Below are positions 1-8,096 of a stretch of 64,000 nucleotides of DNA, piece after piece (within the stretch, counting starts at the first letter, position 1; each line of letters opens with the position of its first letter). Source of the stretch: Amaricoccus sp047275745 (GTDB lineage Bacteria > Pseudomonadota > Alphaproteobacteria > Rhodobacterales > Rhodobacteraceae); NCBI RefSeq assembly GCF_047275745.1, contig NZ_JBKQWU010000008.1, forward strand, positions 50,533-114,532. Reading direction: 5' to 3'. Below the pieces are notes generated by a model that searched no databases, was not told where the DNA came from, and saw nothing but the letters and a program-made list of their open reading frames with translations. The position numbers and the translations under genes are program-made.

Positions 1-100
1 TGTACTTACGTGTTGCTCTGCGCGTTCGGTTGCGTTCGCTTCGCGGGAAAGCAACACGCTGCGCCGCCGCATCCGAGGGCGCGCTTCGGGGCCCGAAGCT

Positions 101-589
101 TTGAGTCGGGGTTCGCGGGACCGCCCGGACGCGGACGCGAAAGAGGGCGCCGATCCGGCCCCGGACCGGCTGGTGGCCCATGCCTCCGCCGTCGCCTTCG
201 ACACCCGCGCGGTGCTCATTCAGGGCGCGTCGGGATCGGGCAAGTCGGGCCTCGCGCTGCGGCTGATCGCGCTCGGCGGCGTGCTCGTCGCCGATGACCG
301 CGTGGTCCTGGAGCGACGGGGCCGGTCGATCGTCGCCCGGGCGCCCGATCCGCTGCGCGGACTCGTCGAGGCGCGCGGCATAGGCCTGCTGCGAACGGAG
401 CGGGTCGCGGACAATGTGCCCGTCTCGGCGGTCGTTGATCTCGATTTCGCACCCGCGGCAAGGATGCCACAACTGCGTGTAATCGACCTGCTCGGGACCG
501 ACGTGGAGTTGATTTTCGGGCGCGGTGTGCCCAATCTTGATGCAGTGTTGGTGTTTATCATGCAGAACGCCCGATATCAGGGAAAATGA
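101..589 (+). CDS. hprK: Short HPr kinase/phosphorylase (HprK C-terminal domain type)
   Basis: Serine kinase/phosphorylase acting on HPr in the regulatory, non-sugar-transporting phosphotransferase system of alphaproteobacteria. A Walker A loop, GASGSGKS, lies at about residues 42-49, followed by a DDR motif in a hydrophobic stretch. At 162 codons or fewer it matches the short alphaproteobacterial form, which lacks the N-terminal domain of the Firmicutes enzyme. The start is unsure: TTG at 101 gives the full frame, while GTG at 173 would remove a poorly conserved charged leader, and the frame is open to the window edge. It is followed by rapZ, EIIA and HPr on the same strand. A sensor kinase gene often lies upstream in relatives but is outside the window. 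Confidence 0.85.
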   Translation: MSRGSRDRPDADAKEGADPAPDRLVAHASAVAFDTRAVLIQGASGSGKSGLALRLIALGGVLVADDRVVLERRGRSIVARAPDPLRGLVEARGIGLLRTERVADNVPVSAVVDLDFAPAARMPQLRVIDLLGTDVELIFGRGVPNLDAVLVFIMQNARYQGK

Positions 590-637
590 CGGCAGAGCAG
601 GGCCCGTCGCCGGAAAGGGCTCGAAAGCAGGCGCACC

Positions 638-1558
638 ATGAGCGATGCATCCAGGCTTCCCGCGGGGCAGCACATCCTGATCATCACCGGACCGGCCGGT
701 GCCGGGCGGACCACGGCGATCCGGGCCCTGGAAGACCTCGGTTTCGAGGCCATCGATAACCTTCCGCTGTCGTTTCTCCCCCGGCTTTTCGCGGGTCCGC
801 CGCTCGAACGGGCGGTCGTGGTCGGAATCGACGCGCGCAACCGCGAATTCGGCATCGACCGCCTTGTCGGCGCTCTCGAGGAGGTGGCGAACCTCACCGG
901 CGAGAGCCCGGCGCTCGTCTATCTCGACTGCGGTACGGATACGCTGATTCGCCGCTACAACGAGACCCGCCGGCGTCATCCGCTGAGCCCGACGGAGACC
1001 CCGAGGGCCGGGATCGAACGGGAACGCGCTCTGCTCGCGCCGCTTCGCGAACGCGCGGATGTGCTGATCGATACCGGGGAGATGACACCGCACGAGCTTC
1101 GGGCCGAGATGGCCCGGCTCTTCGGACCGAAGGACGCGCAGGCCGATCTCGCGATCGAACTGCAGTCCTTTTCCTATGCCCGCGGCACGCCCAGAGGCGC
1201 GGACATGGTGATCGACGTGCGCTTTCTGAGGAATCCGCACTGGAATCTGGCATTGCGCCCGAAAAACGGCCGCGATCCGGAGGTCTCCGCCTTCGTCTTG
1301 GGAGATTCCGGCTTCGACGCGTTCTATTCGCGTCTCGTCGACCTCCTGCGCACGCTCCTGCCCGCCTATCGGGCCGAGGGGAAGAGCTATTTCGGGATCG
1401 GACTGGGTTGTACAGGAGGCAAGCACCGCTCCGTCGCAGTCGCCGAGGCGTTGTCAAAAACGCTTGCGGAGGACGGATGGCGGGTGTCTATTCGGCACAG
1501 GGATCTTGAGCGCGCAGTCAAGAGCGCGACTTCGGACCTGGGGATGGGTGTAGCGTGA
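638..1558 (+). CDS. rapZ: RapZ family nucleotide-binding protein
   Basis: P-loop protein of the RapZ/YvcJ family. In E. coli RapZ is an RNA adaptor controlling GlmS; the alphaproteobacterial role is less settled. The nucleotide loop at residues 18-25 reads GPAGAGRT, with Arg where most P-loops have Lys, a variant I believe is usual in this lineage. A DNLP motif follows at about residue 40, and the C-terminal half carries GCTGGKHRSV, typical of the family. Length of 306 residues is normal. It sits 48 bp after hprK, and its TGA overlaps the GTG start of the EIIA gene, which implies translational coupling. Confidence 0.92.
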   Translation: MSDASRLPAGQHILIITGPAGAGRTTAIRALEDLGFEAIDNLPLSFLPRLFAGPPLERAVVVGIDARNREFGIDRLVGALEEVANLTGESPALVYLDCGTDTLIRRYNETRRRHPLSPTETPRAGIERERALLAPLRERADVLIDTGEMTPHELRAEMARLFGPKDAQADLAIELQSFSYARGTPRGADMVIDVRFLRNPHWNLALRPKNGRDPEVSAFVLGDSGFDAFYSRLVDLLRTLLPAYRAEGKSYFGIGLGCTGGKHRSVAVAEALSKTLAEDGWRVSIRHRDLERAVKSATSDLGMGVA

Positions 1559-1968
1559 TCGGAATCGTTATTGTCGCCCATGGCGGGCTGGCTGGCGAAT
1601 ATCTGGCAGCCATGGAACATGTCGTAGGCAAGCATCCCGGCACGGTGGCCGTGGCAATCGGCCCCGAGGATGACTGTACGACGAAACAGGCCGAGATCGA
1701 AGCCGCCGCGGCTTCGGTGGACGAGGGTCAAGGTGTCGTGGTCGTAACCGACATGTTCGGCAGCACGCCCTCCAATCTCGCCGTCGGCGCGTGCAGGAAT
1801 CCAGGCCGCGCTGTCCTTTACGGCGCAAATCTCCCGCTTCTCGTCAAACTGGCCAAGGCGCGACGCATGGCACTCGGCGACGCCGTCTCCACCGCGCTCG
1901 CCGCTGGCCGCAAGTACATCGACTCGATCGATGGTCTTGGTCCGGACGGAGCACCGCTCCCGTCGTGA
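1555..1968 (+). CDS. PTS system EIIA component, mannose family
   Basis: Phosphocarrier domain of the fructose/mannose EIIA type, 137 residues. The phosphorylatable His9 lies in the N-terminal strand (IVAHGG), and DMFGSTPSN is the second family landmark. No EIIB, EIIC or EIID gene is nearby, so it most likely acts in regulation rather than sugar uptake. Start GTG at 1555 overlaps the rapZ stop (GTGA), and its own TGA overlaps the next GTG, so EIIA and HPr should be made in linked amounts. Confidence 0.9.
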   Translation: MIGIVIVAHGGLAGEYLAAMEHVVGKHPGTVAVAIGPEDDCTTKQAEIEAAAASVDEGQGVVVVTDMFGSTPSNLAVGACRNPGRAVLYGANLPLLVKLAKARRMALGDAVSTALAAGRKYIDSIDGLGPDGAPLPS

Positions 1969-2249
1969 GCGCCGACGCCTCCATCCGCATGTCTCTGGAG
2001 ATCGTCAATGACAAGGGTCTCCACGCGCGCGCCTCAGCGAAATTCGTCGAAACCGTGGAACGCTACGACGCGCGTGCCGAGGTCAGCCGCGACGGGCTCG
2101 ACGTCTCGGGTGATTCGATCATGGGCCTCATGATGCTCGCCGCGGCCAAGGGCACGCATATCGATGTTCGCGTCGATGGCGCCGAGGCGGAAGCGCTCGC
2201 CGAGGCGCTGCGCGATCTCGTCGCAGGCCGCTTCGGCGAGTCGAGCTGA
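1965..2249 (+). CDS. ptsH: HPr-like phosphocarrier protein
   Basis: HPr phosphocarrier, 94 residues from the GTG at 1965, which overlaps the stop of the EIIA gene. The active His is residue 20 (KGLHARAS) and the regulatory Ser, target of HprK, is residue 51 (GDSIMGL). Their spacing of 31 residues equals that of His15 and Ser46 in classical HPr. ATG at 1989 would give a shorter product that still keeps both sites. Enzyme I (ptsP type) is not in the window. It ends the hprK-rapZ-EIIA-HPr run. Confidence 0.92.
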   Translation: MSADASIRMSLEIVNDKGLHARASAKFVETVERYDARAEVSRDGLDVSGDSIMGLMMLAAAKGTHIDVRVDGAEAEALAEALRDLVAGRFGESS

Positions 2250-2304
2250 ATCCGGACGGCTCCGGCTGGCTTGCTGGCCCGAGGGGCAGCGTTTAGATCA
2301 TGCC

Positions 2305-2934
2305 ATGGCCGATCGCGACCCTGACCAGCGCAAATCCTACCACCACGGCAACCTGCGCCAGGCGCTGGTGGACGCGGCCATCACGCTGATCGAGGAGAAG
2401 GGCCCGCTCGGCTTCACCCTCGCCGAGGCGGCGCGCGCCGCGGGCGTCAGCCCCGCCGCGCCCTACCGCCACTTCCGCAATCGCGAGGATCTGGTCGAGG
2501 AAGTGGCGCGGCAGGGCTTCGTGATCTTCGCCGAACAGTTGGAACGCGCCTTCGACCGCGGACGCCCGTCCCCGCTCTCGTCCTTTTTCGCCACCGGCGG
2601 CGCCTATCTCGGCTTCGCCCGCTCGCATCCCGGGTTCTACATGGCGATGTTCGAAGCCGGCGCGGCGATCTCGGCGAATCCCGAACTGGCGCTCGCCGCG
2701 CAGCGGGCGCTCGACGTGATGATCCGCGCGGCGGAGTTGCTGATGGCGCAGGTGCCGCCCGAGCGGCGGCCGCCGCCGACCATGGTGGCGAATCATGTCT
2801 GGGCCTTCAGCCACGGGGTGGTGGAACTCTTTGCCCGAGGCGCGCCCGGCGCCCGCGCGCCCTATACCCCCGAGGAAATGCTCGAATCCGGAACCGGGAT
2901 CTACCTGCGCGGACTCGGCGTTCTGCCGCTCTGA
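2305..2934 (+). CDS. TetR/AcrR family transcriptional regulator
   Basis: One-component repressor, about 209 residues from ATG 2305. The N-terminal helix-turn-helix covers roughly residues 14-60, with ITLIEEKGPLGFTLAEAA and the typical SPAAPYRHF recognition region. The remainder looks like the WHG/TetR_C ligand domain. A longer frame exists upstream, but ATG 2305 begins the conserved part. Its target is unknown; a perfect inverted repeat at 2999-3017, just before the next gene, is a candidate operator. Confidence 0.88.
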   Translation: MADRDPDQRKSYHHGNLRQALVDAAITLIEEKGPLGFTLAEAARAAGVSPAAPYRHFRNREDLVEEVARQGFVIFAEQLERAFDRGRPSPLSSFFATGGAYLGFARSHPGFYMAMFEAGAAISANPELALAAQRALDVMIRAAELLMAQVPPERRPPPTMVANHVWAFSHGVVELFARGAPGARAPYTPEEMLESGTGIYLRGLGVLPL

Positions 2935-2998
2935 GCCGGCTCACGATTTTTCGGAAGAAACCTCTTGAAGAGCGCGGCGATTTCGCCAATCTATGTGA

Positions 2999-3017
2999 AT
3001 GTTAATAACATTAACAT
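2999..3017. promoter_or_regulatory. Perfect 8-bp inverted repeat, candidate operator
   Basis: ATGTTAAT, three bases (AAC), then ATTAACAT. It lies 12 bp before the ATG of the DUF2852 gene, beside its AGGAG ribosome site, and 65 bp after the TetR gene. The AT-rich repeat stands out in a GC-rich background. Repression of the downstream gene by the neighbouring TetR protein is inference. Confidence 0.6.
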
Positions 3018-3028
3018 AGGAGCGCCTG

Positions 3029-3406
3029 ATGCATACTCTCGCCGCCTGGACCGGGCGGTCTCGCGACTGGCTCGATGAGCGTGGCCGCGCGGCCTGGATC
3101 GCCGCGATGGTCATTGGGTTCATCCTGTTCTGGCCGATCGGCCTCGCCCTTCTGTTCTACATGATCTGGAGCAAACGCATGAGTTGCAACCGTTGGGGCC
3201 GCAAGGCCCGTTCGCTGCGGACCCGCGATTTCGGCAAGACCGGGAATACCGCCTTCGACGCCTATCGCGAGGAGACCCTGCGCCGGCTGGAGGACGAGCG
3301 GGAGGCCTTCACCTCCTTCCTCGACCAGTTGCGGGCCGCCAAGGACAAGGCGGAATTCGACCAGTTCATGGCGAGCCGCGCCCAGCCGACGGCTCAGCCC
3401 GGCTGA
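3029..3406 (+). CDS. DUF2852 small membrane protein
   Basis: 125-residue protein of unknown function matching the alphaproteobacterial DUF2852 family. The landmark is one membrane segment at about residues 22-48 (IAAMVIGFILFWPIGLALLFYMIW), given here only by position and composition of its core FWPIGLALL, followed by a charged helical C-terminus rich in Glu, Arg and Lys. Start ATG 3029 has an AGGAG site. A strong terminator follows at 3428. The regulatory repeat just upstream suggests control by the TetR-family protein encoded before it. Confidence 0.85.
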   Translation: MHTLAAWTGRSRDWLDERGRAAWIAAMVIGFILFWPIGLALLFYMIWSKRMSCNRWGRKARSLRTRDFGKTGNTAFDAYREETLRRLEDEREAFTSFLDQLRAAKDKAEFDQFMASRAQPTAQPG

Positions 3407-3427
3407 CCTTTCCACCCCCGAGCCTCG

Positions 3428-3454
3428 CCGCGCCCATCCGGGCGCGGTTTTTTC
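3428..3454 (+). terminator. Rho-independent terminator after DUF2852 gene
   Basis: Perfect 8-bp GC stem, CCGCGCCC paired with GGGCGCGG, loop ATCC, then six T residues. It ends the tetR-DUF2852 transcription unit. Confidence 0.92.
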
Positions 3455-3463
3455 TTCCCGCCA

Positions 3464-3982
3464 TCATTGCCGCCGCCAGATCAGCCCGCCCGAAGGTTTC
3501 GCCCAGGGGCCGATCACCACATTCTCGCTGGCGAGTTCCTCCCGCGCCGTCTGGCTCCCGGCCCGCGCCTGGTCGAGCAGCACGCGGCGGTCTTCCGTCT
3601 CCTCTGTCTCGGCCGCGCTCGCGATCACGTCGCGCATGTGGACGAAACCATAGGCCTGCTCGGTCAGATCGGCGGCGTCGTAGGTCATCTGCCCCATCGC
3701 GACATAATGCCGGATCGCGCCCGCGCGGCGCAGGCGGCCGCCGAAGAAGGCGGTGGCGATCAGGCATTCGTCGGCGAGCGCGCGCATCGTGTCGCGCGGC
3801 GCCCGCTCATCCATCGCCCGGGTGATCCGGACCGTCAGCATATCAACCCGGATCTCCGACTGGAGAAAGCGGGCGAAGGTGATCGAGAGATAGGCCTCCA
3901 GCGTGTCCGTGAGCGGAATCCCGGCCTTCTCGATGCCGGAACGGACGAATTCGGCGGCGATGCCAAGGGTCGCTGGGTTCAT
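3464..3982 (-). CDS. Conserved-looking hypothetical protein, 172 aa
   Basis: I do not recognise this protein. It is predicted soluble and helical, with no signal peptide, membrane segment or Cys-based metal site. Coding character is good: normal composition, an uninterrupted frame, and a start at 3982 that opens with Met-Asn-Pro. The middle (RVDMLTVRITRAMDERAP) and the C-terminal ENVVIGPWAK have no catalytic motif I can name. It converges on the terminator of the DUF2852 gene. Transcription would start in the 366-bp gap before the CYTH-CHAD gene. Confidence 0.65.
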   Translation of the reverse strand: MNPATLGIAAEFVRSGIEKAGIPLTDTLEAYLSITFARFLQSEIRVDMLTVRITRAMDERAPRDTMRALADECLIATAFFGGRLRRAGAIRHYVAMGQMTYDAADLTEQAYGFVHMRDVIASAAETEETEDRRVLLDQARAGSQTAREELASENVVIGPWAKPSGGLIWRRQ

Positions 3983-4349
3983 GTCCGAGGCTCCGCTCCG
4001 AAGGTGCTGATCGAGACTGTCCGGTCGGGTGGCCGGTTGCTCGGGTTCATGCGATCGGTTCTGCGGAGCTCCATGGTCACCTCATGCGCGGTTGCCGGGG
4101 GGGTCTCGGATTGGTAGGGGGTCTTGGGTTGATGGAAGCCCCCCGCGGGTCTCCGGGGAGCCGGAGGGCGCGGTAACGGGGGGTGCGACAATGGGAGGCG
4201 GGAGGACGCGTCTTGAGAATGGCAATATGCGCGGAGATCCCAGCCATCGATTCCCTTGGCAGAAAGCGGTTCCAACGACATAGCGTAACACGCTTTTCGC
4301 ATTTCAGACAGCATTCCGCCGAGAGGGCATCCAGACGGGAGGGTGGGGC
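3983..4349. other. Intergenic gap, no gene recognised
   Basis: Between the divergent hypothetical gene (minus) and the CYTH-CHAD gene (plus). Short open frames here have skewed Pro/Arg composition and no recognisable domain. A run of seven G lies near 4101. It should contain both promoters, but I cannot place convincing -35/-10 pairs. Confidence 0.6.
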
Positions 4350-5888
4350 ATGACGACCGAGGTCGAACTCAAGATCACGCTCGATCCGGGCGGCGACGCC
4401 CGTCTGCGCCGGGCGCCGGCGCTGGAGGATCGCGCGGCTCCGGCGCGCAACGCCGATCTGGTATCCGTCTATTACGACACGCCGGGCGAGGCGCTCGCCC
4501 AGGCCGGCATCGCGCTGCGCCTGCGGCGCGAGGGGCGGCGCTGGGTCCAGACGATCAAGATCAAGGCGGGTGAGGAGACCGGCGGGCTCTTCGCCAATCG
4601 CGAGGTGGAATGCCCGGCGCCGGGCGCCCGGCTCGTCCTCGAAGGCGAGGACCCCGCTTTCGCCACCGTGGTCGAGACGGCGGGCGACGCGCCGCTCTCG
4701 CCGCTCTTCGAGACCCGGGTCAAGCGCCGGATCGAACTGATCCGGGTCCCCGAGGGCCTCGTCGAACTGGCGATCGACAAGGGCGAAATCGTCGCCGGTT
4801 CCCGTGTCGAGCCGATCCTCGAGGCGGAGCTCGAACTGAAGGAGGGCGCGGTCGCCGCGATCTATTCACTGGCGCGCAAGCTCTTCCAGTCGGGCCCCGT
4901 CCGGTTCGCCCCGCTGAACAAGTCCGCCCGCGGCTACGCGCTTGCGCGGGGCGACGGCGACGCTTCGGTGAAGAAGCCGACAGGCCCCGATTTTTCGGGG
5001 GAGACCGGCGTCGAGAAGGTGGCACGCGACATCCTGCGCGACTGCTTCGCCCAGATCATCCGCGAACAGGAACGCCTCGCCGACACCACCGAACCCGAGG
5101 GCGCGCACCAGCTTCGCGTCGGGATGCGCAAGCTTCGCACCGCGCTGAAGCTGTTCGAGCCGGTGCTCGGCTCGGGAACCGCCGTGACGCGGCTCTCCGA
5201 TCAGGCGCGCGAGCTCGGCAAGGCGATCAGCGCGCTGCGCGATCTCGACGTGCTGGAGGGGGAGATCAGCGAACTGACCGAGACCGGCCTCGACGCCCAG
5301 GCGCGCGACGCGCTGGTCGCGGCGCTCTCGGTCCGGCGGGAGAGCGAACGCGCGGCGGCGCGCGCGGCCATCGCGGGTCCGGACGGCGCCGCCTTCCTGT
5401 TCGATCTCGGCGAGTTCATCGAGACCCGCGGCTGGCTCGAACCCTCGGATTACGACCAGACCGCGCGGCTGGCACGACCGGTCGGCGAGGTGGCGCCGGA
5501 GATGCTCGGCAAGCGGTTGAAGGCGGCGCGCAAGCGGGCGAAGCATCTCGACCGGCTCGACGAAGCGGCGCTGCACGATCTGCGGAAGTCCCTGAAGAAG
5601 CTCCGCTATGGCGTCGAGATGCTCGCGCCGATCTACGAGGGCCGCGAGGTCGCGCTCTATCTCCGCGCGATCAAGGACATGCAGGACGGTTTCGGCAGCC
5701 TCACCGACGCCGCCATGGCCGCCGTCTGGCTGACCGGCGAGGACGCGCTGGGCGCCGGCGACCCGGCGGCGCAGCGCGCGGCGGGCTGGCTCCTCGGAAC
5801 CATGGCCGCGCGGGTCGCCTCGGACCGGCCGCGGATCTTCGCCGCATGGCAGGAGCTCGCCGACCGCAAGCCCTTCTGGCGGAAATAG
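4350..5888 (+). CDS. CYTH and CHAD domain protein
   Basis: 512 residues. The N-terminal CYTH (triphosphate tunnel) domain begins with the signature ExExK at residues 4-8 (EVELK) and runs to about residue 200. It would bind or hydrolyse inorganic triphosphate using a divalent metal. The C-terminal CHAD domain, about residues 220-505, is alpha-helical with conserved His/Arg/Lys helices (HQLRVGMRKLRTALKLF; LHDLRKSLKKLRYG) and is linked in the literature to polyphosphate binding. The combination resembles E. coli YgiF. It is a single gene, ending before a strong bidirectional hairpin. Confidence 0.93.
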   Translation: MTTEVELKITLDPGGDARLRRAPALEDRAAPARNADLVSVYYDTPGEALAQAGIALRLRREGRRWVQTIKIKAGEETGGLFANREVECPAPGARLVLEGEDPAFATVVETAGDAPLSPLFETRVKRRIELIRVPEGLVELAIDKGEIVAGSRVEPILEAELELKEGAVAAIYSLARKLFQSGPVRFAPLNKSARGYALARGDGDASVKKPTGPDFSGETGVEKVARDILRDCFAQIIREQERLADTTEPEGAHQLRVGMRKLRTALKLFEPVLGSGTAVTRLSDQARELGKAISALRDLDVLEGEISELTETGLDAQARDALVAALSVRRESERAAARAAIAGPDGAAFLFDLGEFIETRGWLEPSDYDQTARLARPVGEVAPEMLGKRLKAARKRAKHLDRLDEAALHDLRKSLKKLRYGVEMLAPIYEGREVALYLRAIKDMQDGFGSLTDAAMAAVWLTGEDALGAGDPAAQRAAGWLLGTMAARVASDRPRIFAAWQELADRKPFWRK

Positions 5889-5944
5889 CACCCCGACTGG
5901 ACCTGAATCCCGCATAGGGGGAGCCCAGCGCCCGCCTGTCCAAC

Positions 5945-5977
5945 AAAAAACCCGCCGATCCGGAGATCGGCGGGTTT
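5945..5977 (-). terminator. Terminator for the Bax-inhibitor-like gene, possibly bidirectional
   Basis: Perfect 10-bp stem, CCCGCCGATC with GATCGGCGGG, loop CGGA. On the minus strand the stem is followed by six T, so it terminates the gene at 6003-6767; on the plus strand only three T follow. Confidence 0.92.
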
Positions 5978-6002
5978 GGCGGTGGCGATAGACCGGTTCA
6001 GA

Positions 6003-6767
6003 TCACTCGCGCTGGCCGAAGAGCTGCAGCAGCATCATGAACATGTTGATGAAGTTCAGATACAGGCTGAGCGCCCCCATGATCGCGGCCTTGCCGAGAT
6101 AGGCTTCGCCCTCGGCGGCGCGCATCTGGAGGTAGGTGTTCTTGATGTTCTGCGTGTCATAGGCGGTCAGGCCCGCGAAGATCAGCACGCCGATCACGGA
6201 GATCGCGAACTGCATCGCCGAGGAGGCGACGAAGATGTTCACGATCGACGCGATGATCAGGCCGATCAGGCCCATGATCAGGAACGAGCCCCAGCCCGAG
6301 ATGTCCTTCTTGGTCGTGTAACCCCAGAGCGAGAGGCCGGCGAAGGCGATCGCGGTGATGAAGAAGACCTGCGCGATCGACATGCCCGTGAAGACCGCGA
6401 AGATCCACGAGATGCTGAGGCCCATCAGCGCCGAGAACAGCCAGAACACGCCCTGCGCCGTGGCCTCGGACATGCGGTTGAGACCCGCGCCGAAGGCGAA
6501 GACGACGATGAGCGGAGCGAACATGATCACCCACTTCAGCGGCGAGTTGAACATCGCGACGATCAGCCCCTCCGGGATGATCGCGGTCGGCTGCTGGTCG
6601 ACCACGCGGGCGAAGTCGCTGCCGACGATATAGGCGACGAGGCCGGTGATGATCATCGCAACGGCCATCAGGCCGTAGACCTTGTTCATATGCGCCCGCA
6701 GACCCTCGTCGATCCGCGCGGCGGTGGCGCCGGCTCCAGTCCGACGGATAGTCTCGTATTCGGCCAT
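6003..6767 (-). CDS. Bax inhibitor-1/YccA family membrane protein
   Basis: 254-residue integral membrane protein with seven hydrophobic segments, matching the BI-1/YccA/LFG family. Eukaryotic and Bacillus members act as calcium leak channels; YccA of E. coli modulates the FtsH protease. The family landmarks are the segment around LNRMSEATAQGVFW and the YDTQNIK motif near the C-terminus. The hydrophilic N-terminus (MAEYETIRRTG) precedes the first membrane segment. It is monocistronic, with the terminator 26 bp after the stop. Confidence 0.93.
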   Translation of the reverse strand: MAEYETIRRTGAGATAARIDEGLRAHMNKVYGLMAVAMIITGLVAYIVGSDFARVVDQQPTAIIPEGLIVAMFNSPLKWVIMFAPLIVVFAFGAGLNRMSEATAQGVFWLFSALMGLSISWIFAVFTGMSIAQVFFITAIAFAGLSLWGYTTKKDISGWGSFLIMGLIGLIIASIVNIFVASSAMQFAISVIGVLIFAGLTAYDTQNIKNTYLQMRAAEGEAYLGKAAIMGALSLYLNFINMFMMLLQLFGQRE

Positions 6768-7163
6768 AAGGTTCCTCCGTGTGAGCCAAAGGCCGCGAGG
6801 CGCACTCGCGGACCCGTCTGATATTTGGATATTGCCCCGCCGGATTCAACGGGTCAGTGCTGTCAAGTCTTCGTATTCATGACAAAAATAGGCTGAAGAG
6901 TCCAACGCGGCGGAGGCCGCGCTCGCTTCCGTGATCGGCGGCCCGACCCGCCGAAAGCCCGTGATTGCGAATGCGCCGGTTCCGCCGTTTCGCAACGCCG
7001 CGACGCGCGCATCCGAAAACCGAGCGATTCGAGCCACTAACGGCGGGACCCGCGCCCGCCAGACCCCAGGAGGCAGGCCCGCCATCGACCCGCCGCCCAG
7101 AACAGTGCCGGGGTTGGCGGCCCTCGCGTACCGCCGCGGCGTGGGCGGGCGCCCCCGGGGTGG
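6768..7163. other. Intergenic gap between Bax-inhibitor-like gene and phaR
   Basis: About 400 bp with no convincing gene or RNA. A perfect TTGACA element is present on the minus strand (plus positions 6861-6866) about 95 bp before the Bax-inhibitor-like gene, but no good -10 box sits at the right distance. The phaR gene ends at the right edge without an obvious T-tailed hairpin. Confidence 0.5.
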
Positions 7164-7769
7164 TCAGGAATCCTTGACGAGCTTCGAGAGCTGATCCTGC
7201 ATCGCCGCGAGCTGCGCCTTCAGTTTCTCAAGCTCGGCATCCTTGCTCTGCTTGGCATTGTTGCCGCCGGCGCCCGCCGCTCCACCACCGCGCGCGTTCA
7301 TGCCGCTCGCGAAGGGGGCGAACATCCGCATCGCATTCTCGAACCACTCCATGTTCGACCGCGCCAGAGCCTCGAAGTTGGCGAGCGCCGGATTGGCCTC
7401 GAAGGCCGAACGCACCTGCTCGCGCATCGCTTCCTGATTGCGCGCGAAGGTCTCCATCGACGCGTCGAGATAGCCGGGCACGAAGCCCTGCAGCGTATCG
7501 CCGTAGAGCCGGATCAGTTGACGCAGGAAATTCGCCGGCAACATCGTCGGCCCCTTGGCCTCCTCCTCGAAAATGATCTGGGCGAGCACGGCGCGGGTGA
7601 TGTCCTCACCCGTCTTCGCATCATTCACGACGAAATCGTGTCCGTCGCGCACCATCTGCGCGAGGTGGTCCAGGGTGACGTAGCTCGACTTCGCGGTATT
7701 GTATAAGCGGCGGTTCGCGTATTTTTTGATGATGATCGGCTCGCCCGCGGTTTCGTTCTTTTCAGCCAC
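7164..7769 (-). CDS. phaR: PHA synthesis repressor PhaR
   Basis: 201-residue regulator of polyhydroxyalkanoate (PHA) genes. The N-terminal PHB/PHA accumulation regulator DNA-binding domain reads IIKKYANRRLYNTAKSSYVT, followed by LDHLAQMVRDG, and then the accessory region (LPANFLRQLIRLYGD) that senses polymer. The C-terminus has a Gly/Ala-rich linker and a coiled coil (LEKLKAQLAAMQDQL). GTG at 7769 is preferred because it has an AGGAG site and starts just before the conserved domain; an upstream in-frame ATG is possible. It faces away from the PhaC-like gene, so the shared region 7770-8092 is the likely regulatory zone. Confidence 0.94.
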   Translation of the reverse strand: MAEKNETAGEPIIIKKYANRRLYNTAKSSYVTLDHLAQMVRDGHDFVVNDAKTGEDITRAVLAQIIFEEEAKGPTMLPANFLRQLIRLYGDTLQGFVPGYLDASMETFARNQEAMREQVRSAFEANPALANFEALARSNMEWFENAMRMFAPFASGMNARGGGAAGAGGNNAKQSKDAELEKLKAQLAAMQDQLSKLVKDS

Positions 7770-7856
7770 GCGCGTGTCTCCTAAGTGAATATGAACTCCC
7801 TGCGGCCAGCTTACCGCCCGCGCGACGGTGCGGAAAGACATTTATCGCAGGTGCGA

Positions 7857-8096
7857 ATGACCGCGGCGGGCAAATGCGGGGCGACGCGAGCGATGGACGT
7901 GAGGGCTCGGGAAAGGACAAGGCCGGCGGATATCTCGCCGGAGTCTCGGGCATCCGGACCCGGCGACGGCCGGCCGCGCCCGCCCGCGCGGACCGAGCGC
8001 GAAAGGGCCGCCGCCTATCTCGATCTCTGGGAACGCCATGTTTCCGGCACCGCGGTTCAAGGACACGGGCCCGTCACGCCCATGACCAAGCCTTGA
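7857..8096 (+). CDS. Small ORF coupled to the PhaC-like gene
   Basis: Open frame of about 79 residues whose TGA overlaps the TTG start of the PhaC-like gene (TTGA at 8093-8096). The first half is low-complexity Arg/Pro/Gly, but the C-terminal part (AAAYLDLWERHVSGTA) looks like a genuine amphipathic helix. The start is unsure (ATG 7857, or ATG 7785). The alternative is that this is only leader sequence, or the N-terminus of a longer enzyme displaced by a frameshift. Confidence 0.4.
   Translation: MTAAGKCGATRAMDVRARERTRPADISPESRASGPGDGRPRPPARTERERAAAYLDLWERHVSGTAVQGHGPVTPMTKP

Noticed and set aside
3979..4314. 111-codon minus frame overlapping the start of the hypothetical gene at 3464-3982
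   Set aside because: Pro/Arg-rich and low complexity, no conserved motif, and it overlaps a better gene.
6846..7085. 79-codon minus frame in the gap before the Bax-inhibitor-like gene
   Set aside because: No ribosome site, no recognisable domain and an Ala/Arg-biased composition; not better than chance in this DNA.
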